Positions 34,511-45,860 of a stretch of DNA of 64,000 nt are shown here, in pieces. The notes below the pieces were generated by a model. It ran no database searches and was not told the origin of the DNA. It worked only from the letters and a program-made list of their open reading frames with translations. The translations under genes and the position numbers were made by a program. Positions within the stretch are counted from its first letter, which is position 1, and every line of letters begins with the position of its first letter. The stretch is from NCBI RefSeq assembly GCF_014646155.1, contig NZ_BMMX01000002.1, positions 62,001 through 126,000 of the forward strand, written 5' to 3'. This DNA comes from Mangrovihabitans endophyticus (GTDB lineage: Bacteria > Actinomycetota > Actinomycetes > Mycobacteriales > Micromonosporaceae).

Positions 34511-34574
34511 CCTGGCATCGAGCCCGGCGGCGGCGGGGCCGTCGACCAGTGCCGGCCTCGCCGCCGTGAAGGCT
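34511..34574 (-). repeat. MITE-like palindromic repeat, copy 4 (decayed)
   Basis: CTGGCATCGAGCCC, then GTCGACCAG and GCCTCGCC..CGTGAA, align to the reversed copy at 37797-37884 with a deletion of about 10 bp and scattered changes. The outer terminal repeats are lost. Confidence 0.6.
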
Positions 34575-34600
34575 TCAGGCGTCTGGGTACGACTGCCGGC

Positions 34601-34729
34601 CGGGTGTTCTTCGTCGACGACTCGGCCCGCAATGTAACTGCGGCGCGGGACCTGGGCTGGCGTGCCGAGCTCTTCACCGAGCCGGCCGCCCTGATCACGG
34701 CGCTGCGGGTGGCCGGGGTTCCGCTCTGA
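34601..34729 (+). pseudogene. Fragment of a HAD-family hydrolase (C-terminal end)
   Basis: The reading frame encodes VFFVDDSARNVTAARDLGW followed by about 20 residues to a stop. This matches motif IV and the end of HAD-IA hydrolases (VFVDD..NVxxARxLG). No N-terminal part (motif I DxDGT) is found upstream; the frame instead runs into the decayed palindromic repeat. It is best read as the remnant of a deleted gene. Confidence 0.65.
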
Positions 34730-34751
34730 CTGTGCGTGGTTCACTCGGGGC

Positions 34752-35696
34752 ATGCCGCTGAGCCCGCACGAGGTCGACCTGTTCGAGCGTTCCCGTGCCC
34801 GGCTGGAAGCCATCGCCTACCGGCTGCTGGGCTCGGCCGGCGATGCCGAGGATGCCGTGCAGGACACCTTTCTGCGCTGGCAGGCCGCCGACCGGGAGCG
34901 CGTCGAGACGCCCGAGGCGTGGTTGACGAAGGTGCTCACCAACCTGTGCCTCAACCAGCTCGCCTCGGCCCGGGCGCGGCGCGAGACGTACGTGGGGATG
35001 TGGCTGCCCGAGCCGGTCCTCGACGGCGACCGGATGCTCGGCCCCCTCGAGACGGCCGAGCAGCGCGAGTCGGTGTCGATGGCGGTGCTGACGCTGATGG
35101 AGCGGCTGTCGGCCAACGAGCGGGTCGTGTACGTCATGCGCGCGGCGTTCGGCTACTCGCACGCCGAGATCGCCGACATGCTCGGCCTGACCGAATCGAA
35201 CTGCCAGCAGATCTACCGGCGCGCCAAGCAGCACGTCGCCGGCGACCGGGCCCGGAGAGAGGTGGATGAGGCCGCCGCCCGCGAGATCGTCGAGGAGTTC
35301 CTGGCCGCGGCCGTCAGCGGCGAGACGCGACGGCTGGTGGACCTGCTCACCGCCGACGCGACGAGCATCGGCGACGGCGGCGGCAAGATCCCGGCCCGGG
35401 CGACCCCGATCACCGGCGCTCTCGCCGTGGCCCGGTTCCTGCGCGGCCTGTTCGCGCCCTCCGCGGCCAAGGGGAACCTGGTGGGCGGCAACCCGGCGTT
35501 CTACGCGGAGGTCGTCAACGGCGGCCCCGGCCTGGTGGTGGTGGCCGGCGGCCGGGTCGTCGGCATCATGGCCATAGAGGTCACCGCCGAGGGCATTGCG
35601 GCCCTGCGCGTCCAGGCCAACCCCGACAAGCTCTCCCGCGCCACCCGCCGGTGGTCCGCCTCGGCGCACCCGGAACCGCTCCCCGGCTCGTGGTGA
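34752..35696 (+). CDS. ECF41-family RNA polymerase sigma factor with SnoaL-like C-terminal domain
   Basis: This 314-residue sigma factor has the sigma-2 region (DAEDAVQDTFLRWQ), sigma-4 region (RVVYVMRAAFGYSHAEIADMLG) and a SnoaL-like C-terminal extension. The two hallmarks of ECF41 are present: WLPEP (84-88) in the linker and NPDKL near the end. In this group the extension, not an anti-sigma factor, controls activity. A flavoprotein oxidoreductase gene starts 76 bp downstream, the usual kind of partner for ECF41, and is its likely target. The inducing signal is unknown. Confidence 0.92.
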   Translation: MPLSPHEVDLFERSRARLEAIAYRLLGSAGDAEDAVQDTFLRWQAADRERVETPEAWLTKVLTNLCLNQLASARARRETYVGMWLPEPVLDGDRMLGPLETAEQRESVSMAVLTLMERLSANERVVYVMRAAFGYSHAEIADMLGLTESNCQQIYRRAKQHVAGDRARREVDEAAAREIVEEFLAAAVSGETRRLVDLLTADATSIGDGGGKIPARATPITGALAVARFLRGLFAPSAAKGNLVGGNPAFYAEVVNGGPGLVVVAGGRVVGIMAIEVTAEGIAALRVQANPDKLSRATRRWSASAHPEPLPGSW

Positions 35697-35772
35697 CGCA
35701 GGTCACCGCCACCGCTGTCAGCAACGGCGCCGCCGTCCGGTTCAGGTAGCGACACCGAAGACGGGAGGCACC

Positions 35773-36942
35773 ATGAAGCACCGCATCGTCATCCTCGGGG
35801 CCGGTTACGCCGGCGCCACCGCGGCCGGGCGTCTCGCCCGGCGTCTGCACCCCGGCGACACGGAGATCACCGTCGTCAACGCGGACGCCGACTTCGTCGA
35901 GCGGGTCCGTCTGCACCAGCTTGCAACGGGCCAGCACCTGCGGCGGCGCGAGCTGAGCGAGATTTTCGCGGGCACCGGCGTGCGCGTACGGGTGGCGCAC
36001 GTTGCAGCCGTCGATCCCGACGCCCGGACCGTCACGCTCGACGATGGCGAGATCGGATACGACACGCTCGTGTACGCGCTCGGCAGTGCCGCAGCGGGGG
36101 TTCCCGAGCATGCCTACAACGTCTCCGGCAGGGATGCCGCACTGCGGCTGCGCGATCGCCTGGCCACCCTGTCCTCGGGTGGGACCGTCCTGGTCGCCGG
36201 CGGCGGCCTCACCGGCCTGGAGGCGGTCACCGAGATCGCCGAGGCGCACCCCGGCCTCGCCGTCGCACTCGCCACCCGGGGCGCCCTCGGCGACTGGTTG
36301 GACGAGAAGGCCCGGCGGCACCTCCGTGGCGTCCTGGAGAGACTCGGCGTCACCGTCCACGAGCACACCGACGTGGTCCGGGTCGAGACGGCCGTCGCCG
36401 GCACGTCCGAGGGGCGCCTCCTCCCGGCGGACGTGACCGTGTGGGCGGCCGGTTTCGCCGTGCACCCACTCGCCGCCGCGACGACACTGCGGGTCGCCGG
36501 AACCGGGCAGATCGCCGTCGACAAGATGATGCGCTCGTTCTCCCACCCCGACGTGTACGCCGTCGGCGACGCCGCGATCGCCGACGGCCCGGGCGGCAGA
36601 CCGCTGCGGATGGCCTGCGCCTCCGCAGTTCCGATGGCCTGGCGGGCCGCCGATGACATCGTCGGCCGGCTGACCGGGCGGCGCGTGCGCAAGACTCCAC
36701 TGCGCTACGTCAACCAGTGCATCAGCCTCGGCCGCGGCGACGGCATCATTCAGTTCGTCACCGCCGACGACCGGGCCACGCCGTCCCTGATCACCGGGCG
36801 CACGGCGGCCCGTTTCAAGGAGATCGTCTGCCGGGGCGCGGCCTGGGAGGTCGCCCACCCCACGCTGGCAATGCCGTCCCGCCGCCGTCGGCTCGCCCCG
36901 GCGCATGCGGATTCGCGCACCGCAAGCCCCGTTTCCCGCTGA
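35773..36942 (+). CDS. NDH-2-like FAD-dependent NAD(P)H oxidoreductase
   Basis: This 389-residue two-dinucleotide-binding flavoprotein resembles type II NADH dehydrogenases. The FAD motif is ILGAGYAGATAA (6-17), the NAD(P)H motif is VLVAGGGLTGLEAV, and YAVGDAA closes the FAD site. No transmembrane helix is seen; membrane contact would be peripheral. GGGAGG ahead of the ATG at 35773 supports the start. It follows the ECF41 sigma gene by 76 bp in the same direction, and in ECF41 loci such oxidoreductases are the usual regulon member. Quinone or another acceptor is possible. Confidence 0.87.
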   Translation: MKHRIVILGAGYAGATAAGRLARRLHPGDTEITVVNADADFVERVRLHQLATGQHLRRRELSEIFAGTGVRVRVAHVAAVDPDARTVTLDDGEIGYDTLVYALGSAAAGVPEHAYNVSGRDAALRLRDRLATLSSGGTVLVAGGGLTGLEAVTEIAEAHPGLAVALATRGALGDWLDEKARRHLRGVLERLGVTVHEHTDVVRVETAVAGTSEGRLLPADVTVWAAGFAVHPLAAATTLRVAGTGQIAVDKMMRSFSHPDVYAVGDAAIADGPGGRPLRMACASAVPMAWRAADDIVGRLTGRRVRKTPLRYVNQCISLGRGDGIIQFVTADDRATPSLITGRTAARFKEIVCRGAAWEVAHPTLAMPSRRRRLAPAHADSRTASPVSR

Positions 36943-37008
36943 CGGCGATCGGTTCACCCACGTATGCCCCGCGCCACGTGACAGCCCCGCGGGCACGCGT
37001 TTTGGCGG

Positions 37009-37761
37009 CTACCAGCGGACGGTGCCGTTGTCGTTGAAGAATCCGCCGGTCGGGCCGTCCCGGCCGAGCGTGGCCAGCTTGACCACGATCCGGGCGCCCT
37101 CGGCGGCGGTGCGCGTCACCGGCAGGCCCTTGGTGAAGTCCGTCGCGCAGCCGCCCGGGGCCGCGGCGTTGATCAGGATGCCCGCATCGCGCAATTCCTT
37201 GGCGTATTGGACGGTCAGCGCGTTGAGCGCGCTCTTCGACGTCGGGTACGCCGCCTGCGCCCGGATTTTGAAGAGATGGTGTTCCGGGTCGCTCATCTGG
37301 CCGATCGAGCCGACGTCGCTTGACATGTTGACGATGCGTCCCGCGGCCGACCGCCGCATCAGCGGCAGCATCGCGTTGGTCACCGCTGCGACGGCGAACA
37401 CGTTGGTCTCGAAGACCTCGCGCAGCAGGTCGAGGTCGGCCTCCGAGGGTTTCAACCGGTTGGAGTCACCCGCGATGCCCGCGTTGTTGACCAGCACGTC
37501 GAGTCGGCCGAACCGCTGCTTGATGGTCGCCGCGGCGGCGGTGACCGAAGCCGGGTCCGTCACGTCCAGCGGGATCGCGTGAGCGTCGTGGCCGGCGTCG
37601 CGCAGTTCCCTCTCCGCGTGCGTGCCCCGGGCGGCGTCGCGGGAGCCGACCAGCACGGTCATGCCGAGCTCACCGAGCTGCTCGGCGACGGCTCTCCCGA
37701 TGCCCTTGTTCGCTCCGGTGACCAGAGCGACCGGCCGTTTGATGTGGATGCCTTCTGTCAT
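37009..37761 (-). CDS. Short-chain dehydrogenase/reductase
   Basis: This 250-residue SDR has the classical cofactor motif TGANKGIG (residues about 13-20), NNAGIAG, and the catalytic pair in YPTSK, with Ser in NMSSD. It is of the carbonyl-reductase-like type. The start at 37761 is chosen because the upstream frame would be encoded by the palindromic repeat (37797-37884). The ribosome site is weak. No operon partner is evident, and substrate prediction is not possible. Confidence 0.88.
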   Translation of the reverse strand: MTEGIHIKRPVALVTGANKGIGRAVAEQLGELGMTVLVGSRDAARGTHAERELRDAGHDAHAIPLDVTDPASVTAAAATIKQRFGRLDVLVNNAGIAGDSNRLKPSEADLDLLREVFETNVFAVAAVTNAMLPLMRRSAAGRIVNMSSDVGSIGQMSDPEHHLFKIRAQAAYPTSKSALNALTVQYAKELRDAGILINAAAPGGCATDFTKGLPVTRTAAEGARIVVKLATLGRDGPTGGFFNDNGTVRW

Positions 37762-37796
37762 AAGACCATTCACCGCGCTGCCGCGGGTTCGCGCAA

Positions 37797-37884
37797 TGAA
37801 CCTTTTCACCCTGGCATCGAGCCCGTCGGTTGCGCGCCGTCGACCAGCGGCGGCATCTGCCAGCCTCGCCACGGTGAAAAAGGC
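37797..37884 (-). repeat. MITE-like palindromic repeat, copy 2 (complete, reversed)
   Basis: The reverse complement matches the copy at 7821-7911 almost exactly over its core (GTGGCGAGGCTGGCAGATGC onward). Both ends carry the terminal repeat (TGAACCTTTTCACC at 37797; GGTGAAAAAGG at the far end). It sits 36 bp upstream of the SDR gene. Confidence 0.8.
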
Positions 37885-37949
37885 GGTCGCCGCAGCGGCG
37901 CGGGTGTCGCGGTCACGACAGACGGCCCGGCAGCCACGACCGGCGAATC

Positions 37950-38360
37950 ATCAACCCCCGGACATCGGCCGCAGCCGCCTGCTGCATGAGTTCGCGGCGG
38001 CCGGACGCGGGCTGGGTGCCGCCGTGGCCACGGCTCACGAGCGCGTCTTCATCGTCGACGGGTCGCTGGACCACACCGGCGGGGCGGCCGGGTGCCATCG
38101 TGCGCCTGATCGACGGGCTGCGCGAGGAATGCCCGCTACGCACGACCGCCGGCTTCGCCGCGCCGCCACCCGGAAGCGTCCAACCTGGTCATGGCAATGA
38201 TCGCGCGGCAACTCGTGTGGGCGAATCGGCGTCGCAGCGATTTCGCCGCCTTTCCCGCCCACATCCGGCTGGCTCGTCTGCTGACCGAGATCGCCGAGGT
38301 CTGCGGACGCCCTCGCCCGGACGGCAGTCTAGAGATCGCCGTGCCCCTGAGCCAGCGGAC
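37950..38360 (+). pseudogene. Degenerate Crp/Fnr-family regulator
   Basis: Pieces in different frames resemble a cyclic-nucleotide-type regulator. HEFAAAGRGLGAAVATAHER and VFIVDGSLDHTGGAAG look like decayed effector-domain segments. From about 38191, MAMIARQLVWANRRRSDFAA and RLARLLTEIAEVCG match the linker helix and the start of the winged-helix domain of actinobacterial Crp-like regulators. The recognition helix is missing and several frameshifts are needed. It lies next to a palindromic repeat, as does the HAD remnant at 34.6 kb. Confidence 0.55.
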
Positions 38361-38478
38361 GACCGCTCCTGAGCGCGCCCCCTCCGGTGGCTCGGCGACG
38401 CACGCCGGGACGTCGCGTTCCCTACCTGACCCGGCAGCGGATTTTCCGTGCACGGCGTCTGACCCGCACGGAAGCGGC

Positions 38479-38766
38479 TCACCGGCCGCCCTCCAGCAGC
38501 GCGGCGACCCGCTCCGCGAGGTTCTCCGGCGGATCCTCGACCAGCACGAGCTTGTCCCGGCTGATCGCGCCGGCCTTGAGGGCCAACCGGGACGGTCGGA
38601 CGCCGATCGCCTCGGCGAGGGCGCGCAGTGCCGCCTTGGTAGCCCGACCGTCGGCCGGCGGCTCACGAACCGCGATGACCAGAGCCGGACCGAAGGGTCC
38701 TTGGTACGCCCCGCCCACTGCCGGTCGTGAAGCGCCCGGCTTGACCCGGATCGCGATCGACGTCAT
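38479..38766 (-). CDS. DUF167 (YggU-family) protein
   Basis: This 95-residue protein matches the small DUF167/YggU family: IAIRVKPGAS at the start, VREPPADGRATKAAL in the middle and a LAERVAALL end. The family's function is not established. The start at 38766 (MTSIAIRV) fits the family best; an ATG three codons earlier is possible. It is transcribed divergently from the secreted glycosidase gene. Confidence 0.85.
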   Translation of the reverse strand: MTSIAIRVKPGASRPAVGGAYQGPFGPALVIAVREPPADGRATKAALRALAEAIGVRPSRLALKAGAISRDKLVLVEDPPENLAERVAALLEGGR

Positions 38767-38860
38767 GCACACCATCTTCTCCGGAAACCATTTTCTCGAA
38801 AGCCGAGACCGCAGCGACGGCCGGCTCCGCCCAGGACAGCGCCATATTGATGGTTACCTA

Positions 38861-38907
38861 TTGACCGAGCGCAACCCCCTTGGCTACGTTGAGGAAAACG
38901 TTTTCCT
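38861..38907 (+). promoter_or_regulatory. Promoter with overlapping LacI-type operator
   Basis: TTGACC (38861-38866) and TACGTT (38885-38890) are -35 and -10 elements with 18-bp spacing. Directly downstream lies AGGAAAACGTTTTCCT (38892-38907), a perfect 16-bp palindrome centred on CG, as LacI-family operators are. A second, imperfect site (GGAAACCATTTTCT, 38783-38796) lies about 100 bp upstream. Repression of the secreted glycosidase gene is expected. Confidence 0.75.
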
Positions 38908-39108
38908 TCTCGCCTCCGTCTCCACCGGGCCGCCGTACGGAGCGGCATGAGGTAGGTGACTCTGCCGAAACCCGACGCGGCTCCCGCCCGAGAAGAGCGA
39001 CGTCGCGATGCTCGTCGGTGTTCTCCGCGCCGCCGACCACAGCCTCGCGGCGAACCGGCTTCCACCGAGCCGGGCCAGAGGGGAAATCCCCGGAAGGAGT
39101 CCGCAAGC

Positions 39109-40848
39109 ATGACCCAGACCGCCCCCACCGCCATGCGCCGACGAACCCGCCGTTCCCTCCTGACGATCGCTGCCGCGGCCGTCGCCGGCGCGCTCGTGGC
39201 CTCCGGCCTGACGCTGAGCCCGGCGTCGGCCGCGGCAGCGTCAAACACGCTCGTCGTCAACGCCGGCCAAAATCTGCGCCCGGTCACCCACGTGGCCACC
39301 GGCAGCCTGTACGGGCTCGCGAACGCCACCCAGCCGAGCGTGTCGCTCGCCCAGGCCATCAAGCCGAATACCTTCGTGCAGATGCCGGCCGGCGGCCGGC
39401 AGCAGCCGACCGGCGACATCTCCGTCGTGGCACCGACCGCGGTCAGTGTCGGGGCGAAGCTGGTCAACCGGCTCTGCGACTACTACCCCGGCTGGCCGTA
39501 TCAATTCAGTTGGAGCACCTGGACGCCGTTCATCAACTCCCAGATCTCGGCGATGAAGTCGTCCTCGTACTACAACAGCATCGCTTCCTACGAGCCGTGG
39601 AACGAACCGGACCTCACCTGGAACTCGGCCAACGGCACCTTCGAATCGTTCTGGACCACGACCTTCCGCCAGATCCGTTCGCTGGACGCGAGCAAGCCGA
39701 TCCAAGGCCCCAGCTTCTCCGACAACATCAGCGGCATGCGGACCTTCCTGCAGAACGCGGTCGCCACCAACACCGTGCCCGACATCCTCTCCTGGCATGA
39801 GCTGTCGAGCGCGTCGAAGATCGCGGGTGACGTCGCCACCATCCAGTCGATCGAGGACCAGCTCGGCATCAGCCGCCGGCCGATCGCCATCGAGGAGTAC
39901 GCCTCGCCGAGCGAGGTCGGGCTTCCCGGTCCGCTCGTCGGCTACATCTCGAAGTTTGAGCGGCTCGGCATCCGCGACGCCGAGCTGCCCTTCTGGAACC
40001 AGTCCGGAACGCTCGGCGACCTGCTGACCAGCCGTGGCGGCAGCCCGAACGCCGCCTATTGGCTCTACACCTGGTATGCCGCGATGACCGGCACCATGGT
40101 CACCACGACGCCGCCCGCCCAGAGCGGGATCGACGGCTTTGCCGCGGTCCCCTCGGCGAGAAACGAGGTCAGCATCGTCGTCGGTGGCTGCTCCGGGGCC
40201 TGCGCGGTCACCGTCAACGGCCTGAACTCGCTGAGCCTCGGCAGCACGGTCGGCGTCAAGGTCGAGCAGACCGTGTCCCAAGGGCGCACGGTCGCCTCGC
40301 CCGGCCCCAGCACGATGGCGACCGCAACCTACACCCCGTCCAACGGCTCGATCAGTGTGCCGATCACCATGGCGGCCAACAACGCCTACCGCATCACGAT
40401 CACCCCCGGCAACGGCGGAGGGCAGCCCACCGACCTGTCCGGCGACTACCGGATCGCCAACGCCAACAGCGGCCTGGCGCTAGCCCCCCTCAACGCCGGT
40501 ACGGCCTGGGGCACCTCGGTCGTCCAGGCGGCATCAAGCAACGGCTGGACGCTGACCTCGGCCGGCAACGGCCAGTACAAGATCTTCGACCGGTCGAGCG
40601 GGCTCGTCCTCGGCATCCAGAACGCCTCCACCAGCCAAGGCGCCCCGGCCCTGATCTGGGGTGACACCGGAACCGCCGATCACCTGTGGACCCTGGCCTC
40701 CGACAACGCCGGCCACTACAAGATCTGGAACGTCAACAGCGGCCTGCTGCTCGGCGTCACCGACATGAGCACCTCGGCGGGCGCGCGGGTGCTCCAGTGG
40801 GGCGACAACGGAACCAACGACCACCTCTGGAGCCTGAACAGGATCTGA
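39109..40848 (+). CDS. Secreted glycoside hydrolase (clan A-like) with ricin-type carbohydrate-binding domain
   Basis: This 579-residue protein has a twin-Arg-like basic start and signal peptide (to about residue 44), a TIM-barrel hydrolase domain (about 45-360) and a C-terminal ricin B-type lectin domain (about 440-579, repeated NSGLxL and LW motifs). The likely acid/base is Glu166 in PWNEPDL and the nucleophile Glu262 or Glu263 in IEEYAS, as in clan GH-A (GH39/GH5-like). The polymer it attacks is unknown. GGAAGGAG precedes the ATG. The promoter carries a LacI-type operator, but no cognate regulator gene is adjacent, so the controlling repressor is encoded elsewhere. Confidence 0.8.
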   Translation: MTQTAPTAMRRRTRRSLLTIAAAAVAGALVASGLTLSPASAAAASNTLVVNAGQNLRPVTHVATGSLYGLANATQPSVSLAQAIKPNTFVQMPAGGRQQPTGDISVVAPTAVSVGAKLVNRLCDYYPGWPYQFSWSTWTPFINSQISAMKSSSYYNSIASYEPWNEPDLTWNSANGTFESFWTTTFRQIRSLDASKPIQGPSFSDNISGMRTFLQNAVATNTVPDILSWHELSSASKIAGDVATIQSIEDQLGISRRPIAIEEYASPSEVGLPGPLVGYISKFERLGIRDAELPFWNQSGTLGDLLTSRGGSPNAAYWLYTWYAAMTGTMVTTTPPAQSGIDGFAAVPSARNEVSIVVGGCSGACAVTVNGLNSLSLGSTVGVKVEQTVSQGRTVASPGPSTMATATYTPSNGSISVPITMAANNAYRITITPGNGGGQPTDLSGDYRIANANSGLALAPLNAGTAWGTSVVQAASSNGWTLTSAGNGQYKIFDRSSGLVLGIQNASTSQGAPALIWGDTGTADHLWTLASDNAGHYKIWNVNSGLLLGVTDMSTSAGARVLQWGDNGTNDHLWSLNRI

Positions 40849-40868
40849 CACCGTCACGCGAGGACGCC

Positions 40869-40898
40869 GCGGCCGCCCCGTCCAGAACGGGCGGCCGC
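40869..40898. terminator. Bidirectional intrinsic terminator
   Basis: GCGGCCGCCC pairs with GGGCGGCCGC (10 bp) around a short loop between two convergent genes, 20 bp after the glycosidase stop and 33 bp from the nitroreductase stop. Confidence 0.75.
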
Positions 40899-40931
40899 AC
40901 GGCCCCGGGGGTGGCCCAGGCCCCTTCGCCC

Positions 40932-41630
40932 TCACTTCGGGGCGGACGCGACCTCCTGCCCGTGGAAGACCAGCACCTCATCGAGTGCCTTTCGCCGCAG
41001 ATCGGGGACCTCACAGTCGAGAGCCGGGTAGCCCACCGGGAAGAGGATGTACGGCCGCTCGGTCGCCGGGCGGCCGAACACCTCGCTGAGGAAGGCCATC
41101 GGGTTCGGGGTGTGCGTGAGGGTGGCGAGCCCCATGGTGTGCAGCGCGGTGATGAACAGACCGCACGCGATCCCCACGCTCTCCGAGACGTAGTAGTTCT
41201 TCTGCCGTCCGCCGCCGGGAAGCACGGAGGACTTCTGGGCGAAGACCGCCACCAGCCACGGCACCGTCTCAAGGAACTCCTTGTGCTCGTCGGTTTCCAG
41301 GCGGGCGAGAGCCGCGTGCCACTGCGGCACCTGGCGGTGATGGTAGAAGCGGCGTTCCTCCTCCTCGGCCGCCTCCCGGACACGGCGTTTGACGTCCGCG
41401 TCGTTGGTGGCGACGAACGTCCATGGCTGCTGGTGAGCGCCGCTGGGCGCGGTGCTCGCGATCCGTACGGCGATCTCGATCGCCTCGCGCGGCACCGGAT
41501 CGCTGGAGAACCACCGGACTGACCGCCGCTGGTCGAGCATGCCGAAGAGTTCGTGACCGCGACGAAGGAGCTCCGCCTCGCTCGGCCGTGACGGCGTGTA
41601 CGGCAGGAATGGATGCTGATGGTCGCGCAT
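40932..41630 (-). CDS. Nitroreductase-family FMN oxidoreductase
   Basis: This 232-residue protein has the nitroreductase fold: DQRRSVRWFSSDPVP near the N-terminus, STAPSGAHQQPWTFV in the FMN-binding region (as in iodotyrosine deiodinase and BluB-like relatives), and GLATLTHTPNPM near the C-terminus. The family reduces nitro groups, dehalogenates, or handles flavin. No partner is adjacent; it follows katG across a strong terminator (36 bp), so it is probably a separate transcript. The substrate is open. Confidence 0.87.
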   Translation of the reverse strand: MRDHQHPFLPYTPSRPSEAELLRRGHELFGMLDQRRSVRWFSSDPVPREAIEIAVRIASTAPSGAHQQPWTFVATNDADVKRRVREAAEEEERRFYHHRQVPQWHAALARLETDEHKEFLETVPWLVAVFAQKSSVLPGGGRQKNYYVSESVGIACGLFITALHTMGLATLTHTPNPMAFLSEVFGRPATERPYILFPVGYPALDCEVPDLRRKALDEVLVFHGQEVASAPK

Positions 41631-41665
41631 GCACCCATGGTGCCGCGTCCGAGACCCTGATGGGA

Positions 41666-41702
41666 GCGGGTCCCGCCCGTCCTGTGACCGGGCGGGACCC
41701 GC
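41666..41702. terminator. Intrinsic terminator after katG
   Basis: A perfect 14-bp stem, GCGGGTCCCGCCCG and its complement, with a 9-nt loop begins 4 bp after the katG stop. Confidence 0.88.
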
Positions 41703-41705
41703 AGT

Positions 41706-44676
<2,971 letters not shown>

Positions 44677-45032
44677 AAGTCATCTCCTTTGTGGACGGAC
44701 GGCCCGGACGGGGACCGTCCAATGCGTCTGGGGACGGTCCGGTCACCGGCGCTGCCGCCAACGCCCGCGGCAGGAGGCGACCGGCGCGCCGTCCGTCCAA
44801 AAAGACGCTAATCCACATTCACCACGCCAAATCTTACGAACCGCTTAGGGCCGGTCGGTGGCCTCGCCTCAGCTCCGCGCGGCGACGAGCCGCCCGGCGA
44901 GGGTGGACCGCCTCGCTTCCGGCTGCTTCGGCGCGGTGGCCTCAGGCGCCTCCGCGGTGGCCGCGACAGGGGCGGTGGAGCCGGGCGGGTCGGCGGCGGC
45001 CGTATCGGGCGATTGATCGGCGCCGCCGAATC
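44677..45032. other. Intergenic region with leader hairpin and a possible coding tail
   Basis: GGACCGTCC (44712-44720) and GGACGGTCC (44732-44740) form a 9-bp hairpin in the aquaporin leader, and the AT-richer stretch near 44805-44850 probably holds its promoter. From 45030 to 44879 the minus strand has an open, start-less frame rich in Ala and Pro that ends in EARRSTLAGRLVAARS, which could be a frameshifted tail of the adjoining membrane protein. Confidence 0.4.
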
Positions 45033-45665
45033 TCAGGCAACGGCCGGCCGGTCCGGCCCCCGGCGACCGCCCAGCCAGCGCCGCCTCCGGGCCAGGATCA
45101 CCACGAGCACCGTCACCGAGAGCAGCGGCAGCGGATGGCCCAGCGCCAGCGCCACCCCGAGGTCACCGAGACCGGCCAGGACGGTGACGGCGAAGACCCA
45201 CGCGGGCGCCGGCTGGTGCCGGACGTGGCGGCGCCGTTCGATCCGGCCCCACGGCTTGGCCACCGACAGCCACCCCTGGAACGCGATCGCGCTCGCCATC
45301 AGCGCCGTCGCCACCACCTGCGTGACCCGCGGACCGGCGGTCACCGACGCGGCCAGTTGCGGCGACAGCAGGAAGATGCCCGCGTAGAGCTGGATCAGCG
45401 AGACCGCGAACTTGGTGACCACCCACCAGTTCAGGAAGAAGCCCCACGGGGTGGCGGCGGCCAGCACGATCCCGGTGAGCGCCGACCCGTTCGCCATCGG
45501 CGCGAGCAGCCGCCCGTCGAGCGCCTGGGCCATCGCCGTCGCCGAGGTGCCCGCCCCGGCCAGGCCCACCGAGAGCAGCACGCACAGGGCCATCGCCTGC
45601 GCCATCCACCCCACCGACGTAAGGATGTGCAGCCAGACGGTGAGTTGACGCCAGCGCTTGACCAT
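45033..45665 (-). CDS. Membrane protein, DUF2269-like
   Basis: This 210-residue protein has about five hydrophobic helices (LTVWLHILTSVGWMAQAMAL; TGIVLAAATPWGFFLNWWVV; FAVSLIQLYAGIFLL; VVATALMASAIAFQGWL; VFAVTVLAGLGDLGVALALG) and conserved-looking WLHILTSVGWM and WWVVTKF motifs as in DUF2269/YybH-type proteins. The function is unknown. The reading frame stops at GPDRPAVA, but a frame one base away continues for about 50 more residues, so a frameshift or sequencing error near 45035 is conceivable. Confidence 0.65.
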   Translation of the reverse strand: MVKRWRQLTVWLHILTSVGWMAQAMALCVLLSVGLAGAGTSATAMAQALDGRLLAPMANGSALTGIVLAAATPWGFFLNWWVVTKFAVSLIQLYAGIFLLSPQLAASVTAGPRVTQVVATALMASAIAFQGWLSVAKPWGRIERRRHVRHQPAPAWVFAVTVLAGLGDLGVALALGHPLPLLSVTVLVVILARRRRWLGGRRGPDRPAVA

Positions 45666-45860
45666 GATGGCGATGCTGTCATCGCACGGTGCCGAGAGGA
45701 CATCGGGATCATCCCGGAACCGGGGTCAGGGTCGGGCCGCCCCGCTGCTGACTACGCCGGAGCCAGGGCGCTGAGCGATCGGCCCTACAGCGGATGTGTA
45801 GGCCGTGTGTGGCGTGGCGGGTGACACTTCCGGGAGATCGACCACTTCGGAGGCGTAGCT

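Noticed and set aside
35716..35737. ECF41 promoter before the flavoprotein gene (TGTCAGC and CGTC)
   Set aside because: The spacing between the two elements is 11 bp instead of about 16, and the -35 differs from TGTCACA.
37762..37872. N-terminal extension of the SDR gene
   Set aside because: The extra residues are encoded by the palindromic repeat, not by the dehydrogenase family sequence.
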